A stretch of 64,000 nt of DNA. It comes from Taklimakanibacter deserti. Its GTDB lineage: Bacteria > Pseudomonadota > Alphaproteobacteria > Rhizobiales > Aestuariivirgaceae. The position numbers were made by a program, and so were the translations under genes. The stretch is from assembly GCA_003574785.1 (NCBI GenBank), contig QORU01000015.1:62001-126000 (forward strand). The letters are read 5' to 3'. Below are positions 52,874 to 61,513 of the stretch, piece by piece (the first letter of the stretch is position 1; each line of letters opens with the position of its first letter). The notes under the pieces are model-generated. The model had not been told where the DNA came from. It was given only the letters and a program-made list of their open reading frames with translations, and searched no databases.

Positions 52874-53404
52874 TCAGAACTCGGGAGCCTCTTGCAGATT
52901 GGTGATGACGCGCCGGTTCTGCGATTTGCATTCGATCTCCGGGCAGTCCTCGCCGATGCGCTCACGGCCATAGCCTTTGGCGAGCATGCGGCCGGATTCG
53001 ATGCCTTGCGAGGCGAGATAGTTGCGCACCGCGTCGGCCCGCTTCTGCGACAGCGCCGTCTGGGCCTGCGGCGAGCCCGGATCGTCGGCCGAGCCCTGCA
53101 GCTTCACCTTCCATTGCGGATACTGGTTGAGCCATTGCGCCTGCTTGTCGAGCGTCGCGCGCGCCACATCGTCGAGCTCGGCCGAGCTTTGCTTGAAGAA
53201 AGTGCGCCGCCCGACGCTGACCATGAAATCCTCTTCGCTGCCGGGCGTGACATTGACGCCGCCCGCGATCGGCGCATTGGTGACATTGTCGGCGGCGGTC
53301 AGGCCGCTGCCGCTGTCCGTGGCGTTTTTGGCACTGTTGCAACCCGCCAGCAGCACGAGGAGGGTGAGAGCCGCCGCGTGTTGCCAGCTTCTCCTGCCTG
53401 TCAT
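52874..53404 (-). CDS. OmpA/Pal-like lipoprotein
   Basis: 176 residues. The lipobox LLVLLAGC makes it an outer-membrane lipoprotein. The C-terminal OmpA domain binds peptidoglycan (KVKLQGSADDPGSPQAQTAL and SQKRADAVRNYLASQGI, with SQNRRV near the end). GAGAGG lies eight bases before the ATG at 53404. It follows the L,D-transpeptidase gene by 16 bases on the same strand, which fits a shared cell-wall role. Confidence 0.88.
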   Translation of the reverse strand: MTGRRSWQHAAALTLLVLLAGCNSAKNATDSGSGLTAADNVTNAPIAGGVNVTPGSEEDFMVSVGRRTFFKQSSAELDDVARATLDKQAQWLNQYPQWKVKLQGSADDPGSPQAQTALSQKRADAVRNYLASQGIESGRMLAKGYGRERIGEDCPEIECKSQNRRVITNLQEAPEF

Positions 53405-53420
53405 AGTCCCATTCCTCTCC

Positions 53421-54113
53421 TCACGCCGGCGGCTCGGTATCGATCGGTGCCCGTTCATCGATCACCGGGGCGCCCAGAGTCCTGAGGACCAGCACCCGGG
53501 TGCCGATCGGGCAGCGCTGATAGAGGTCGATCACATCTTCGGAGAACATGCGGATGCAGCCCGAAGAAACATTGTTGCCGATCGACCACGGCTCCATCGT
53601 GCCATGCAGGCGATAGCCGAGATCGATGCCCTTGCGGTAGAGATACAGGGCGCGCGGGCCCAAGGGGTTGTCGATCCCGCCATCGACATATTCCGGAAGA
53701 TTGGGGGTGCGCGCGCGCATTTCAGGCGGCGGCACCCAGCGCGGCCACAGCGCCTTGCGGTCGATGCGGGCGCGGCCATACCAGCGGAAACCGTCGCGCC
53801 CGACGCCCACGCCATAGCGCAAGGCGGTCTGATTCTCGAATACGACGTAGAGGTAGTGGTTCTGCGCATCGACCACGACGCTACCGATCGGCTCGGTGCT
53901 CTTGTATTTGACGAGTTGCCGGCGCCATTGCGACTTGATCTTCTTAAAATTGGTCGCCCGGTATTGGTACCCGTTATCCGTTGCGATGCCGGTGAAATAG
54001 GTCATCGCCGCCTTGCTGAACTTGGTGGAATAGGCATGGGCTTCGGAGGCGGTCAGGCCGGCAGCGCCCGCTGCCGCCATCCCGGCCAGAAAATCCCTAC
54101 GGCTCAAAGACAT
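53421..54113 (-). CDS. L,D-transpeptidase (YkuD family)
   Basis: 230-residue periplasmic enzyme with a Tat leader (SRRDFLAGMAAAGAAG). The YkuD catalytic region is GYRLHGTMEPWSIGNNVSSG followed by CIRM, with the nucleophile cysteine and the HG histidine intact. It cross-links peptidoglycan or attaches proteins to it. AGAGGG precedes the ATG at 54113. The frame to 54176 adds an unsupported extension. Confidence 0.9.
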   Translation of the reverse strand: MSLSRRDFLAGMAAAGAAGLTASEAHAYSTKFSKAAMTYFTGIATDNGYQYRATNFKKIKSQWRRQLVKYKSTEPIGSVVVDAQNHYLYVVFENQTALRYGVGVGRDGFRWYGRARIDRKALWPRWVPPPEMRARTPNLPEYVDGGIDNPLGPRALYLYRKGIDLGYRLHGTMEPWSIGNNVSSGCIRMFSEDVIDLYQRCPIGTRVLVLRTLGAPVIDERAPIDTEPPA

Positions 54114-54198
54114 GGAACCCTCTTTCGGCACCCTCTCGACGTGGCGGCAGTTTACATGATCCGATGGCCTTGCCAAGGTGGCGGGTGGCCTCGAGGCC

Positions 54199-55260
54199 TC
54201 AGCCGGGCTCGAAAAGGGCCGTGATCTCGTCCGTTACGGAGAGCTTCCCGGCCGTCGCCAGGAGCAGCTGGCGCAAGGCCGGATGGACCGCAAGGCCCGA
54301 TTGCCGGGCCTCTTCCCAGGCCACCCGGCTTCTGGTTCCGGGGATGACGGCCTGCATTTCCCCCGGGGCCCGGCCGAGCCAGTCGAGGAAGGCCTCGACC
54401 TCCCGCTCATAGGCCTCGATGCCCGCCAGGCGGGCGACATCGAGATAGAGCGACAGCATGTTGTTCGAGGGATCCGCCTCCCCATCACCCGTGTGGCAGC
54501 GGCCACCGGTCAGCGCGCCGGCCAGGATCTCGACAAAGACGGCGAGGCCAAAACCCTTGAAGCCGCCAAAGGGCAGCATGGCGCGGGAGGCGAGAAAGAC
54601 GGCCGGATCGTCGGTGAGCGTGCCGTCCTTGGCGAGGACCGAGGCGCGCGGCAGCTTTTCGCCCCGCTCCTGCGCGAGCTTGACCGCATTGACGGAGAAA
54701 TCGCCGGTGGCGAAATCGACGATGACGGGCGCGCCATCGCGGCGTGGGGCGCCGAGCGCGATGGGATTGGAGGTGAGCCGCGCCTCACGCCCGCCCGGCG
54801 GGGCGACGCTCGACGGCGCGCCGGGCGCATTGATGAAATGGAGCGAGGCGACACCCTGCTCGGCCGCGAGTTCCGGCCATCGGCCGTTGCGCCCGAAATG
54901 GCCGCTATTGCTCACCATGACGGCCGCGATGCCGTGCTGCTTGGCATGGCCGATGCCGTGCCGCGCCGCGAAGGCGCCGACCACCTGGCCGAAGGCGGCG
55001 CCCCCATTGATCCGCATGATCGGCCCGTCGACCGTAGTGATCCGCGGGCGCGCCGTGCCCGACATCTGACCCGTCACGAGGCGCTCCACATAGAGTGCGA
55101 CCAGCCTCAGGCCATGCGAGGCATGACCGCTCGCTTCGGCATCGACCAGGTTTCGAGCGACTTCGAGCGCGATGTCGCCGTCGGCTCCGGCCTTGGCGAG
55201 AAGCAACCGCGCGGCTTCGACGAGACGATCCGATCCTATTCGACGGGCCTCGGCACTCAT
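54199..55260 (-). CDS. Ldh-family (malate/L-lactate/sulfolactate type) dehydrogenase
   Basis: 353 residues of the type-2 malate/L-lactate dehydrogenase family, NAD(P)-dependent. Family text includes AEASGHASHGLRLVALYVER, VSNSGHFGRNGRWPELAAEQ and ASRAMLPFGGFKGFGLAVFV. The ATG at 55260 overlaps the dehydratase stop (TGATG). It is the last gene of the ten-gene operon and a GGCCTCGAGGCC palindrome follows its stop. It probably interconverts a 2-keto and a 2-hydroxy acid in the sugar-acid-like pathway of that operon. Confidence 0.87.
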   Translation of the reverse strand: MSAEARRIGSDRLVEAARLLLAKAGADGDIALEVARNLVDAEASGHASHGLRLVALYVERLVTGQMSGTARPRITTVDGPIMRINGGAAFGQVVGAFAARHGIGHAKQHGIAAVMVSNSGHFGRNGRWPELAAEQGVASLHFINAPGAPSSVAPPGGREARLTSNPIALGAPRRDGAPVIVDFATGDFSVNAVKLAQERGEKLPRASVLAKDGTLTDDPAVFLASRAMLPFGGFKGFGLAVFVEILAGALTGGRCHTGDGEADPSNNMLSLYLDVARLAGIEAYEREVEAFLDWLGRAPGEMQAVIPGTRSRVAWEEARQSGLAVHPALRQLLLATAGKLSVTDEITALFEPG

Positions 55261-56993
55261 CAATAGATCGCGGGCTCGCCAATGGCGGCGCCGAAGCGGG
55301 TTTCCAGGAAATCGAAGTCGCAGCCTCGATGCGCTTGCGTCATATGGCGCGCGGCAAGCCAGCCGAAGCCCCGCTCATAGCGGGCAGGCGGTGCCTGCCA
55401 GGCCGAGCGGCGCTCGGCGAGCGTCTCTTCCGGCACTTCGAGATCGATGCTCCGGCGCGCGACATCGACCGCGATGATGTCGCCGGTCTTAACCAGCGCC
55501 AGGGGCCCGCCAATATAGGCTTCAGGCGAGACATGGAGGACGCAGGCGCCATAGCTCGTGCCCGACATGCGGGCGTCCGATATGCGCAGCATGTCGCGGA
55601 CGCCTGCGTTGATGAGCTTCTTGGGGATCGGCAGCATGCCCCATTCGGGCATGCCGGGTCCGCCGAGCGGTCCGGCATTCTTCAGAACCAGCACATGGTC
55701 GGGCGTGACATCGAGATCGTCACGCTCGATCGCCGCCTTCATCTCGGCATAGCTCTCGAATGCGAGCGCCGGCCCTTTGTGCTTGTGAAGGCGCGCTTCC
55801 GCCGCCGCGGGCTTCATGACGCAGCCATTGGGCGCCAGATTGCCGCGCAGCACCGCGGTCGCCCCTTCCGCATAGATCGGCCGGTCGAGCGGGCGGATCA
55901 CGTCCTCATTATATATGCCGGCATCCGCCGCGGTTTCGATGATCGGCCGCCCGGTGACCGTGATGGCGTTCTCGTGGAAATGGGGAATGAGCCGGCGCAG
56001 GATGGCGCGCAAGCCGCCGGCATAGAAGAAGTCCTCCATCAGATAGGTCGAGCCCGACGGCCTGATATTGGCGATCACCGGTATGCGCCGCGACATGGCG
56101 TCGAACTCGTCGAGCCCATAGGCGATGCCGGCGCGGCCTGCCATGGCGATGGCATGGATGATGGCATTGGTCGATCCACCGATCGCCATCTGCACCATGG
56201 TCGCATGGTCGAAGGCCTCGCGCGTCAGGATCTTGTCGGGCGTCAGGTCTTCCCACACCATCTCGACGGCGCGCCGGCCCGAGGCGGCCGCCATGCGCTG
56301 ATGCGATGAATCGGCGGCCGGAATGGAGCTCGCCCCCGGCAAGGTCATGCCCAGCGCCTCGGCAAAGGCGGTCATGGTGCTGGCGGTGCCCATGGTCATG
56401 CAATGGCCGTAGGAGCGGGCGATGCCGCCTTCCATGCCGGACCATTCCTCGTCGCTGATCTTGCCGGCGCGGCGCTCGTCCCAGTATTTCCAGTTGTCGG
56501 AGCCCGAGCCCAGCACCTGGCCGCGGAAATAGCCGCGCAGCATCGGTCCCGCCGGCACGAAGATCGCAGGCAATCCGGCCGAGGTCGCGCCCATGATGAG
56601 CGCGGGCGTGGTCTTGTCGCAGCCGCCCATCAGCACGACGCCGTCGATGGGATGGCTGCGGATCAGCTCCTCGCATTCGATCGCCAGCAGGTTGCGGTAG
56701 AGCATGGTCGTCGGCTTGACGAAGGGCTCGCTCAGGCTCAGCGCCGGCAATTCGATCGGCATGCCGCCAGCCTGCATGATGCCGCGCTTGACCCATTGCA
56801 CCCGGTCGGGGAAATGCGCATGGCACTGGTTGATGTCGGACCAGGTGTTGATGATGCCGATGATCGGCCGGTCCCAGTCGACCGCGTCATAGCCCATTTG
56901 CCGGGCCCGCGAGCGATGGCCGAAGGCTCTGAGGTCGTCGACCCCGAACCAGCGCCGGCTGCGCAATTCGGCAAGCTTCTTACGCTGTTCCAT
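55260..56993 (-). CDS. IlvD/Edd-family sugar-acid dehydratase
   Basis: 577 residues. The iron-sulfur ligands Cys57 (NQCHAH), Cys125 (MGGCDKTTPA, whose Lys127 is the usual carbamylated residue) and Cys198 (GHCMTMGTAS) are all present, and the catalytic serine lies in DARMSGTSYGACVLH. Length and text are closer to pentonate dehydratases such as L-arabinonate dehydratase than to biosynthetic IlvD. It would remove water from an aldonic or related acid, giving a 2-keto-3-deoxy acid. It overlaps the RraA-like gene by one base (TGATG). Confidence 0.88.
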   Translation of the reverse strand: MEQRKKLAELRSRRWFGVDDLRAFGHRSRARQMGYDAVDWDRPIIGIINTWSDINQCHAHFPDRVQWVKRGIMQAGGMPIELPALSLSEPFVKPTTMLYRNLLAIECEELIRSHPIDGVVLMGGCDKTTPALIMGATSAGLPAIFVPAGPMLRGYFRGQVLGSGSDNWKYWDERRAGKISDEEWSGMEGGIARSYGHCMTMGTASTMTAFAEALGMTLPGASSIPAADSSHQRMAAASGRRAVEMVWEDLTPDKILTREAFDHATMVQMAIGGSTNAIIHAIAMAGRAGIAYGLDEFDAMSRRIPVIANIRPSGSTYLMEDFFYAGGLRAILRRLIPHFHENAITVTGRPIIETAADAGIYNEDVIRPLDRPIYAEGATAVLRGNLAPNGCVMKPAAAEARLHKHKGPALAFESYAEMKAAIERDDLDVTPDHVLVLKNAGPLGGPGMPEWGMLPIPKKLINAGVRDMLRISDARMSGTSYGACVLHVSPEAYIGGPLALVKTGDIIAVDVARRSIDLEVPEETLAERRSAWQAPPARYERGFGWLAARHMTQAHRGCDFDFLETRFGAAIGEPAIY

Positions 56994-57718
56994 CAGGCTT
57001 CTCCTCTTCCTTCCCGCCAGATCCTGAAGGTCTGGCGGGCTTCGGGCGACGGTGGATAGAGGCCGAAGATGCCGTCCCCCGCCATCACCCGTTCCTGCAC
57101 GAAAGTCTCGAACAGCGTCTGCTCCACCGCCTCATCGGCCACATGGTCGGCCAGCGCGCGCGGGATCACCACGGCGCCATCCGTGTCGGAAACAATAATG
57201 TCGCCCGGATAGACCGCCACATCGCCGCAGCCGATCGGCACATTGAGATCGACGGCATGATGGCGGATGAGATTGGTCGGCGCCGAGGGCCCGGCATGGA
57301 AGGCCGGAAAGGGCAGCTTGGCGATGTCGGCGGAATCGCGGAAGCCGCCATCGGTCACTATGCCGGCGGCGGCGCGCTTCCACAATCGCGTCACCAATAT
57401 GTCGCCGGCCGAGGCGGCGGCGCGGTCCTTGCGGCTGTCGATCACCATGACATGGCCCGGCGGGCATTCCTCGACGCCCTTGCGCTGGGGGTGCGCGCGG
57501 TCCTCGAACACCTTGAGCTGATCGAGGTCCTCGCGCGCCGGAATGTAGCGCAGCGTGTAGGCGGGTCCCACCATGCGGGCATGCTCCGGGTTGAGCGGAT
57601 GGATGCCGCCGATGAAGCAGTTGCGGAAGCCGCGCTTGAACATGATCGTGGTCAGCGTCGCGGTCGAGACGGTGAGAAGCTTGCGGCGCGTGTCCTCGGT
57701 GAATATATGCTCGGCCAT
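56993..57718 (-). CDS. RraA-family aldolase/decarboxylase-like protein
   Basis: 241 residues of the RraA fold shared by 4-hydroxy-4-methyl-2-oxoglutarate aldolases. The metal/substrate motif reads GIVTDGGFRDSADI, with the expected Arg-Asp pair. AAGGAG precedes the ATG at 57718. Between a sugar-acid dehydratase and the importer genes, an aldol-cleaving role that makes pyruvate and an aldehyde is the simplest reading. True RraA (RNase E inhibitor) is shorter and would not sit here. Confidence 0.84.
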   Translation of the reverse strand: MAEHIFTEDTRRKLLTVSTATLTTIMFKRGFRNCFIGGIHPLNPEHARMVGPAYTLRYIPAREDLDQLKVFEDRAHPQRKGVEECPPGHVMVIDSRKDRAAASAGDILVTRLWKRAAAGIVTDGGFRDSADIAKLPFPAFHAGPSAPTNLIRHHAVDLNVPIGCGDVAVYPGDIIVSDTDGAVVIPRALADHVADEAVEQTLFETFVQERVMAGDGIFGLYPPSPEARQTFRIWREGRGEA

Positions 57719-57728
57719 GATCTCTCCT

Positions 57729-58577
57729 TCAATTGACCTCGAAGCCCCCGCGGGCGAGGACGCGGCGCATCCAGTCGCCGGTGAGGCCGATGGCGATGAC
57801 GACAAAGCCTATACCGAGACCTGGCAAGGTTGAAATCCACCAGGCATTGTCGAGATAATTCTTGCCATTGGCGATGATCCGCCCCCAGCTCGGCACGGTC
57901 GGCGGCGTGCCGAGGCCCAGATAGCCGAGCGCCGATTCCGCCAGGATGATCAGGCTCAGTTCGGCGGTGAGCACGATGATGAGCGGCGCCACCAGATTGG
58001 GCAGGATGCAGGACCAGATGACCTTGGGCACCGGGAAGCCGAGGGTGAGGGCCGCTTCCACATAGCTCTGCTGGCGGGCCTTGACGGTGACGGCGCGGGC
58101 GAGCCTCGCGATCTGCGCCCAGCGCGTGATCGCCAGAACCGCGATGACGGCAAGGATGCTCGGCGGCACGAAGGCCGCCAGGAAGACGGCGATCAATATG
58201 GAGGGAAAGGAGAGCTGCACATCCGCCACCCGCATGATGAAGGCTTCCGATCTGCCGCCGAGCCAGCCGGCGGTGACGCCGACCAGGGTGCCGACGAGGC
58301 CGGCGAGGAGGGCCGCGGCGACGCCGATCAGAAGCGATATGCGCGCGCCATGGAGGATCTGCTCCAGCATGCCGCGGCCGAGCTGGTCGGTGCCGAGCAG
58401 GAAGAACGTGCCGTTGCGGTTGTAGGAGAAGGGCGCGAGCAGCCGGCTCGACGTATCGACCGAAGCGGGATTGAACGCGACGACAAAGGGTCCGATCACG
58501 GCGAGCAGGATCATGGCGATGAGTATGATCACGCCCAGAGGCGGCTTGCGCCAGAGTGAGGAGGAGGACCCTGTCAT
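57729..58577 (-). CDS. Dipeptide-type ABC permease, DppC type
   Basis: 282 residues with six helices, the LLGTDQLGRGMLEQILHGAR motif and docking loop YVEAALTLGFPVPKVIWSC. Its ATG overlaps the DppB-type stop (TGATG). It is part of the operon binding protein, two ATPases, two unknown genes, DppB, DppC, RraA, dehydratase, dehydrogenase. Confidence 0.91.
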   Translation of the reverse strand: MTGSSSSLWRKPPLGVIILIAMILLAVIGPFVVAFNPASVDTSSRLLAPFSYNRNGTFFLLGTDQLGRGMLEQILHGARISLLIGVAAALLAGLVGTLVGVTAGWLGGRSEAFIMRVADVQLSFPSILIAVFLAAFVPPSILAVIAVLAITRWAQIARLARAVTVKARQQSYVEAALTLGFPVPKVIWSCILPNLVAPLIIVLTAELSLIILAESALGYLGLGTPPTVPSWGRIIANGKNYLDNAWWISTLPGLGIGFVVIAIGLTGDWMRRVLARGGFEVN

Positions 58578-59494
58578 CAGCCGGACCGGAAACGCGGATC
58601 GATGAAGCGATAGGCGAGATCGACCAGCAGGTTGACCACGACGACCATGACGGTCATCAGGATGATGCAGCCCTGGACTACCGGATAGTCGCGTGTCGCG
58701 ATCGAGCGGATCAGCAGCTGGCCGACGCCCGGCCAGCCGAAGACGCTTTCGATCACCGCAGCACCCCCCAGCAGGTGGCCGAACTGGACGCCGCCAATGG
58801 TGAGCACCGGGATGACGGCATTGCGCAGCACATGGCGCTTCAATATGTCGGAGAGCTTGAGGCCGCGGGCGCGCGCCAGCGTGACATAGGGCGCCTTGAG
58901 CACGCCGATCGTTTCATTGCGCATGAGCCGCAGATTGACCGCGGCGAGGGGCAGCGCCAGCGTCACGACCGGCAGGATCAAGGCGAGGCCGCTTCCGCCC
59001 GAGCTCGGCAGCCAGTGCAATTGACGCGCGAAGATCAAGATCAGCACGATGCCGAGCCAGAAGTCGGGCAGCGACAGCGCCACGAAGGCGCCGCCGCTCG
59101 TCACTTTGTCGACCGGCCTGTCGCGGTAGAGCGCGCATAGTATGCCGAGCGGGATCGCGATGATGATGGTGAGGAGGATGGTCACGATGCCGAGCAGCAC
59201 CGACGGGCCGACGCGCGACAGGACCAGTTCATGCACCGGTATCCCTTGCGTGATCGACCGGCCGAAATCGAGCGTCGCCGCCTTCATGAGATAGATGCCG
59301 AGCTGCACAAGGATCGGCTGGTCGAGCCCATAGGCCTCGCGCCCGCGCGCGATCTCCTCCGCACTCGCCATGTCGCCGAGCAGGACCTCGATCGGATCGC
59401 CCGGTGCGATGCGCACCATGATGAACACGGCGATGGCGGTGACCACGGTCGTGACCAGGGCCTGGAACAGGCGATGGGCGAGATAGCTCCACAT
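58577..59494 (-). CDS. Dipeptide-type ABC permease, DppB type
   Basis: 305 residues: the DppB-like N-terminus (VRIAPGDPIEVLLGDMASAE), a first long periplasmic stretch, and the docking region YVTLARARGLKLSDILKRH. It starts six bases after the stop of the 108-residue unknown gene. Confidence 0.91.
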   Translation of the reverse strand: MWSYLAHRLFQALVTTVVTAIAVFIMVRIAPGDPIEVLLGDMASAEEIARGREAYGLDQPILVQLGIYLMKAATLDFGRSITQGIPVHELVLSRVGPSVLLGIVTILLTIIIAIPLGILCALYRDRPVDKVTSGGAFVALSLPDFWLGIVLILIFARQLHWLPSSGGSGLALILPVVTLALPLAAVNLRLMRNETIGVLKAPYVTLARARGLKLSDILKRHVLRNAVIPVLTIGGVQFGHLLGGAAVIESVFGWPGVGQLLIRSIATRDYPVVQGCIILMTVMVVVVNLLVDLAYRFIDPRFRSG

Positions 59495-59500
59495 GGTCCG

Positions 59501-59827
59501 TTATTTGAGGTTGAGATAGACGATCACCTTGGGCGTGGCTTTTATGCGGTCGAGGCGGCGGATCCTGAGCCAGCCGCCGAAATGCTTGAGCCTGAGGAAG
59601 CCGAGCATCTCGCCATCGCTGAGCTCACAGACCGTTCCTTCAGGGCACCAGCGCATGCCGTCGGGCGATATCTCGGCCATGAATCTGAGCTTGCCGCGAG
59701 GCTTGGGGTCGAGGACGCGGATGAAGAAGATGGCCTCGTCCGCCCAGGCCGCCTCATAGGGCTCGCTGGCAAAATCCGGGGTCAGGACGACATTGCGCTC
59801 GACCGCCGCCGTATAGCTCTCCCGCAT
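59501..59827 (-). CDS. Unrecognised 108-residue protein in importer operon
   Basis: I do not recognise this family. The chain is mixed in charge, without leader or membrane helix. It is rich in predicted beta strands (EAIFFIRVLDPKPRGKLRFM, MRWCPEGTVCELS, LRIRRLDRIKATPKVIVYL), like an immunoglobulin- or jelly-roll-type sandwich. The ATG at 59827 lies one base after the stop of the 279-residue unknown gene, so the two are coupled and may form a complex. It stands between ATPase and permease genes, an unusual place for a non-transport protein. Confidence 0.7.
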   Translation of the reverse strand: MRESYTAAVERNVVLTPDFASEPYEAAWADEAIFFIRVLDPKPRGKLRFMAEISPDGMRWCPEGTVCELSDGEMLGFLRLKHFGGWLRIRRLDRIKATPKVIVYLNLK

Positions 59828-59828
59828 G

Positions 59829-60668
59829 TCAACCCTCCGTCGAATAAAGAATGCTGTCGAAATAGAGAAAGGCACGTTTGTCGACGTCGGTTTCGACGAA
59901 GAAGATCGTGTTCAGAAGGCCGCGCAGATTGGGCATGATCGCGATCTCGAAGGGCGCCAGCATGCTGGCGTCCATGACGATGTCGTTGCAGCGCACCGTC
60001 TCGAAGCGCATGGTCTCGAGGTTGAAGGTCACCGCCAGATAGTGCCAGTTCATCTTGCTGGCGAGCTCGTTGCCGCACATTTCGTGCCGGCCGTTGGGGA
60101 TGTCGGCATAGCCTTCATCGGCATAGTGGTTGATCGACACGGTCTCACCGCGCGTGCCGATGTCGCGCTTCGCCGGTTTCTCGACCTTGACCTGCCATTT
60201 GCCGATCTTCTCGCCGTTGCGGGCATTGAGGTAGCGCACCCGGGGCAGCATGCGCAGGCGGTCGTCCTGCAGGTCGAGCAGGAAGCCGAAGCCGCGCACA
60301 TCGGTTTCCGACAGGCGGAGCTCGCTTGCTTCCGATTTGTAGCCGAACCAGGTCTCCATGCGGATGCGGCAGAGCTTCGTCCAGGTCAGCCGCTTGGTGC
60401 ATACCGCGACGCTGCCTTTGCGCGGGCGCGTGGCGAGCTTCAGCGCATAGGTCCCATCGAGCGATCCGGCGGTGCCGGTGTCCCACATCGGCCGGTTGCT
60501 GAGCTGCGGCGGCCGGAAATCGGCCATTTCGGGGATGATCTCGTCGAGCGTGCCTTCGTAATTGCCGATCGTCTCGGTAAAACCGTTATAGCCCGTGTCG
60601 AAATCGGCATGATAGATGATGCGCGGCAACGGTTCGAACTTGTCGAAACAGCGCTCATTGGAAATCAT
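59829..60668 (-). CDS. Unrecognised 279-residue beta-rich protein (possibly DUF6772-like) in importer operon
   Basis: No firm family, though it recalls proteins labelled DUF6772. It has no leader and no membrane helix. The N-terminal part (PRIIYHADFDTGYNGFTETI, then GTAGSLDGTYALKLATRP) and the evenly spaced strands after it suggest a concanavalin-type or LamG-like sandwich, a fold often used for carbohydrate binding or cleavage. The ATG overlaps the stop of the DppF-type ATPase (TGATG). Lack of a signal peptide means it acts in the cytoplasm, on the imported compound or on the enzymes encoded downstream. Confidence 0.7.
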   Translation of the reverse strand: MISNERCFDKFEPLPRIIYHADFDTGYNGFTETIGNYEGTLDEIIPEMADFRPPQLSNRPMWDTGTAGSLDGTYALKLATRPRKGSVAVCTKRLTWTKLCRIRMETWFGYKSEASELRLSETDVRGFGFLLDLQDDRLRMLPRVRYLNARNGEKIGKWQVKVEKPAKRDIGTRGETVSINHYADEGYADIPNGRHEMCGNELASKMNWHYLAVTFNLETMRFETVRCNDIVMDASMLAPFEIAIMPNLRGLLNTIFFVETDVDKRAFLYFDSILYSTEG

Positions 60669-61513
60669 CAGGTTGCTCCTGTTTTTTTCGGATGATCGGG
60701 AAGGGCGGCGACGCTGCGCAAGAGCGCGCCGCGGTCGCTGAGGCGCGGCGCCGAAGCGATGAGCTGCCGCGTATAGGGATGAACGGGCGCGGCGATGGTG
60801 GCGGAGGTGGCGCCCTGCTCCACGATGCGCCCGCCCTGCATGACGATGATGCGCTCGGCGATGCGGTTCACCACCGCGAGATTGTGCGAGATGAAGAGCA
60901 GCGCATAGCCTTCCGCCTTGAGGGCGGCGAAGAGATCGAGGATCTGCGCCTGGATCGAGACATCGAGCGCGGAAGTGGGCTCATCGCAGATGAGAAGCCG
61001 GGGCGTAGTGGCGAGCGCCCGGGCGATCGATATCCGCTGCCGCTGCCCGCCGGAAAAGGCGTGCGGATAGCGCTCCAGCGCATCCGCGCCGAGGCCGACC
61101 TTGTCGAGAAGGCCGAGCGCCTGCGCCCGCCTCTCGTCTCTTTCCGCTTGCGGCCGCCACAGCGCCAGGACCTCATCGAGGATGCGCCCGACCGTCTGGA
61201 ACGGGTTCAGTGTCGAGGTGTGATCCTGGAAGATCATCTGTATACCATGGCGGGCGGCAGCGCCTCGCCGGCGCGGCAGGTCGCGGCCGTCGATGCGGAT
61301 ATGGCCGGAGGACGGGCTGACCAGGCCGACGATGGCGCGCGCCAGGGTGGATTTCCCGCTGCCCGATTCGCCCACCACGCCAATGGCCTCGCCGCGCGAG
61401 AGCGCGAGCGATATGTTGGCGAGGGCTTTGAGACGGCGCACCGTGCGTCCCGCCGCATCGTGGATCTGATAGGTCACATCGAGCCGATCGATGTCGAGCA
61501 GGGCGTCAGCCAT
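60668..61513 (-). CDS. Dipeptide-type ABC transporter ATPase, DppF type (short form)
   Basis: 281 residues: Walker A GESGSGKST, signature FSGGQRQRISIARA, Walker B LLICDEPTSALD. It is shorter than usual because the C-terminal oligopeptide domain with its cysteine cluster is absent; the chain ends soon after HPYTRQLIASAPRLS. It overlaps the DppD-type gene by eight bases and the unknown gene by one. Confidence 0.9.
   Translation of the reverse strand: MADALLDIDRLDVTYQIHDAAGRTVRRLKALANISLALSRGEAIGVVGESGSGKSTLARAIVGLVSPSSGHIRIDGRDLPRRRGAAARHGIQMIFQDHTSTLNPFQTVGRILDEVLALWRPQAERDERRAQALGLLDKVGLGADALERYPHAFSGGQRQRISIARALATTPRLLICDEPTSALDVSIQAQILDLFAALKAEGYALLFISHNLAVVNRIAERIIVMQGGRIVEQGATSATIAAPVHPYTRQLIASAPRLSDRGALLRSVAALPDHPKKTGAT

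Noticed and set aside
54187..54198. GGCCTCGAGGCC palindrome after the Ldh gene as an intrinsic terminator
   Set aside because: The palindrome leaves no loop and no T-run follows, so termination there cannot be supported.
55260..56993. Calling the dehydratase biosynthetic IlvD
   Set aside because: The operon holds importer, aldolase-like and dehydrogenase genes and no branched-chain amino-acid genes; the text is nearer pentonate dehydratases.
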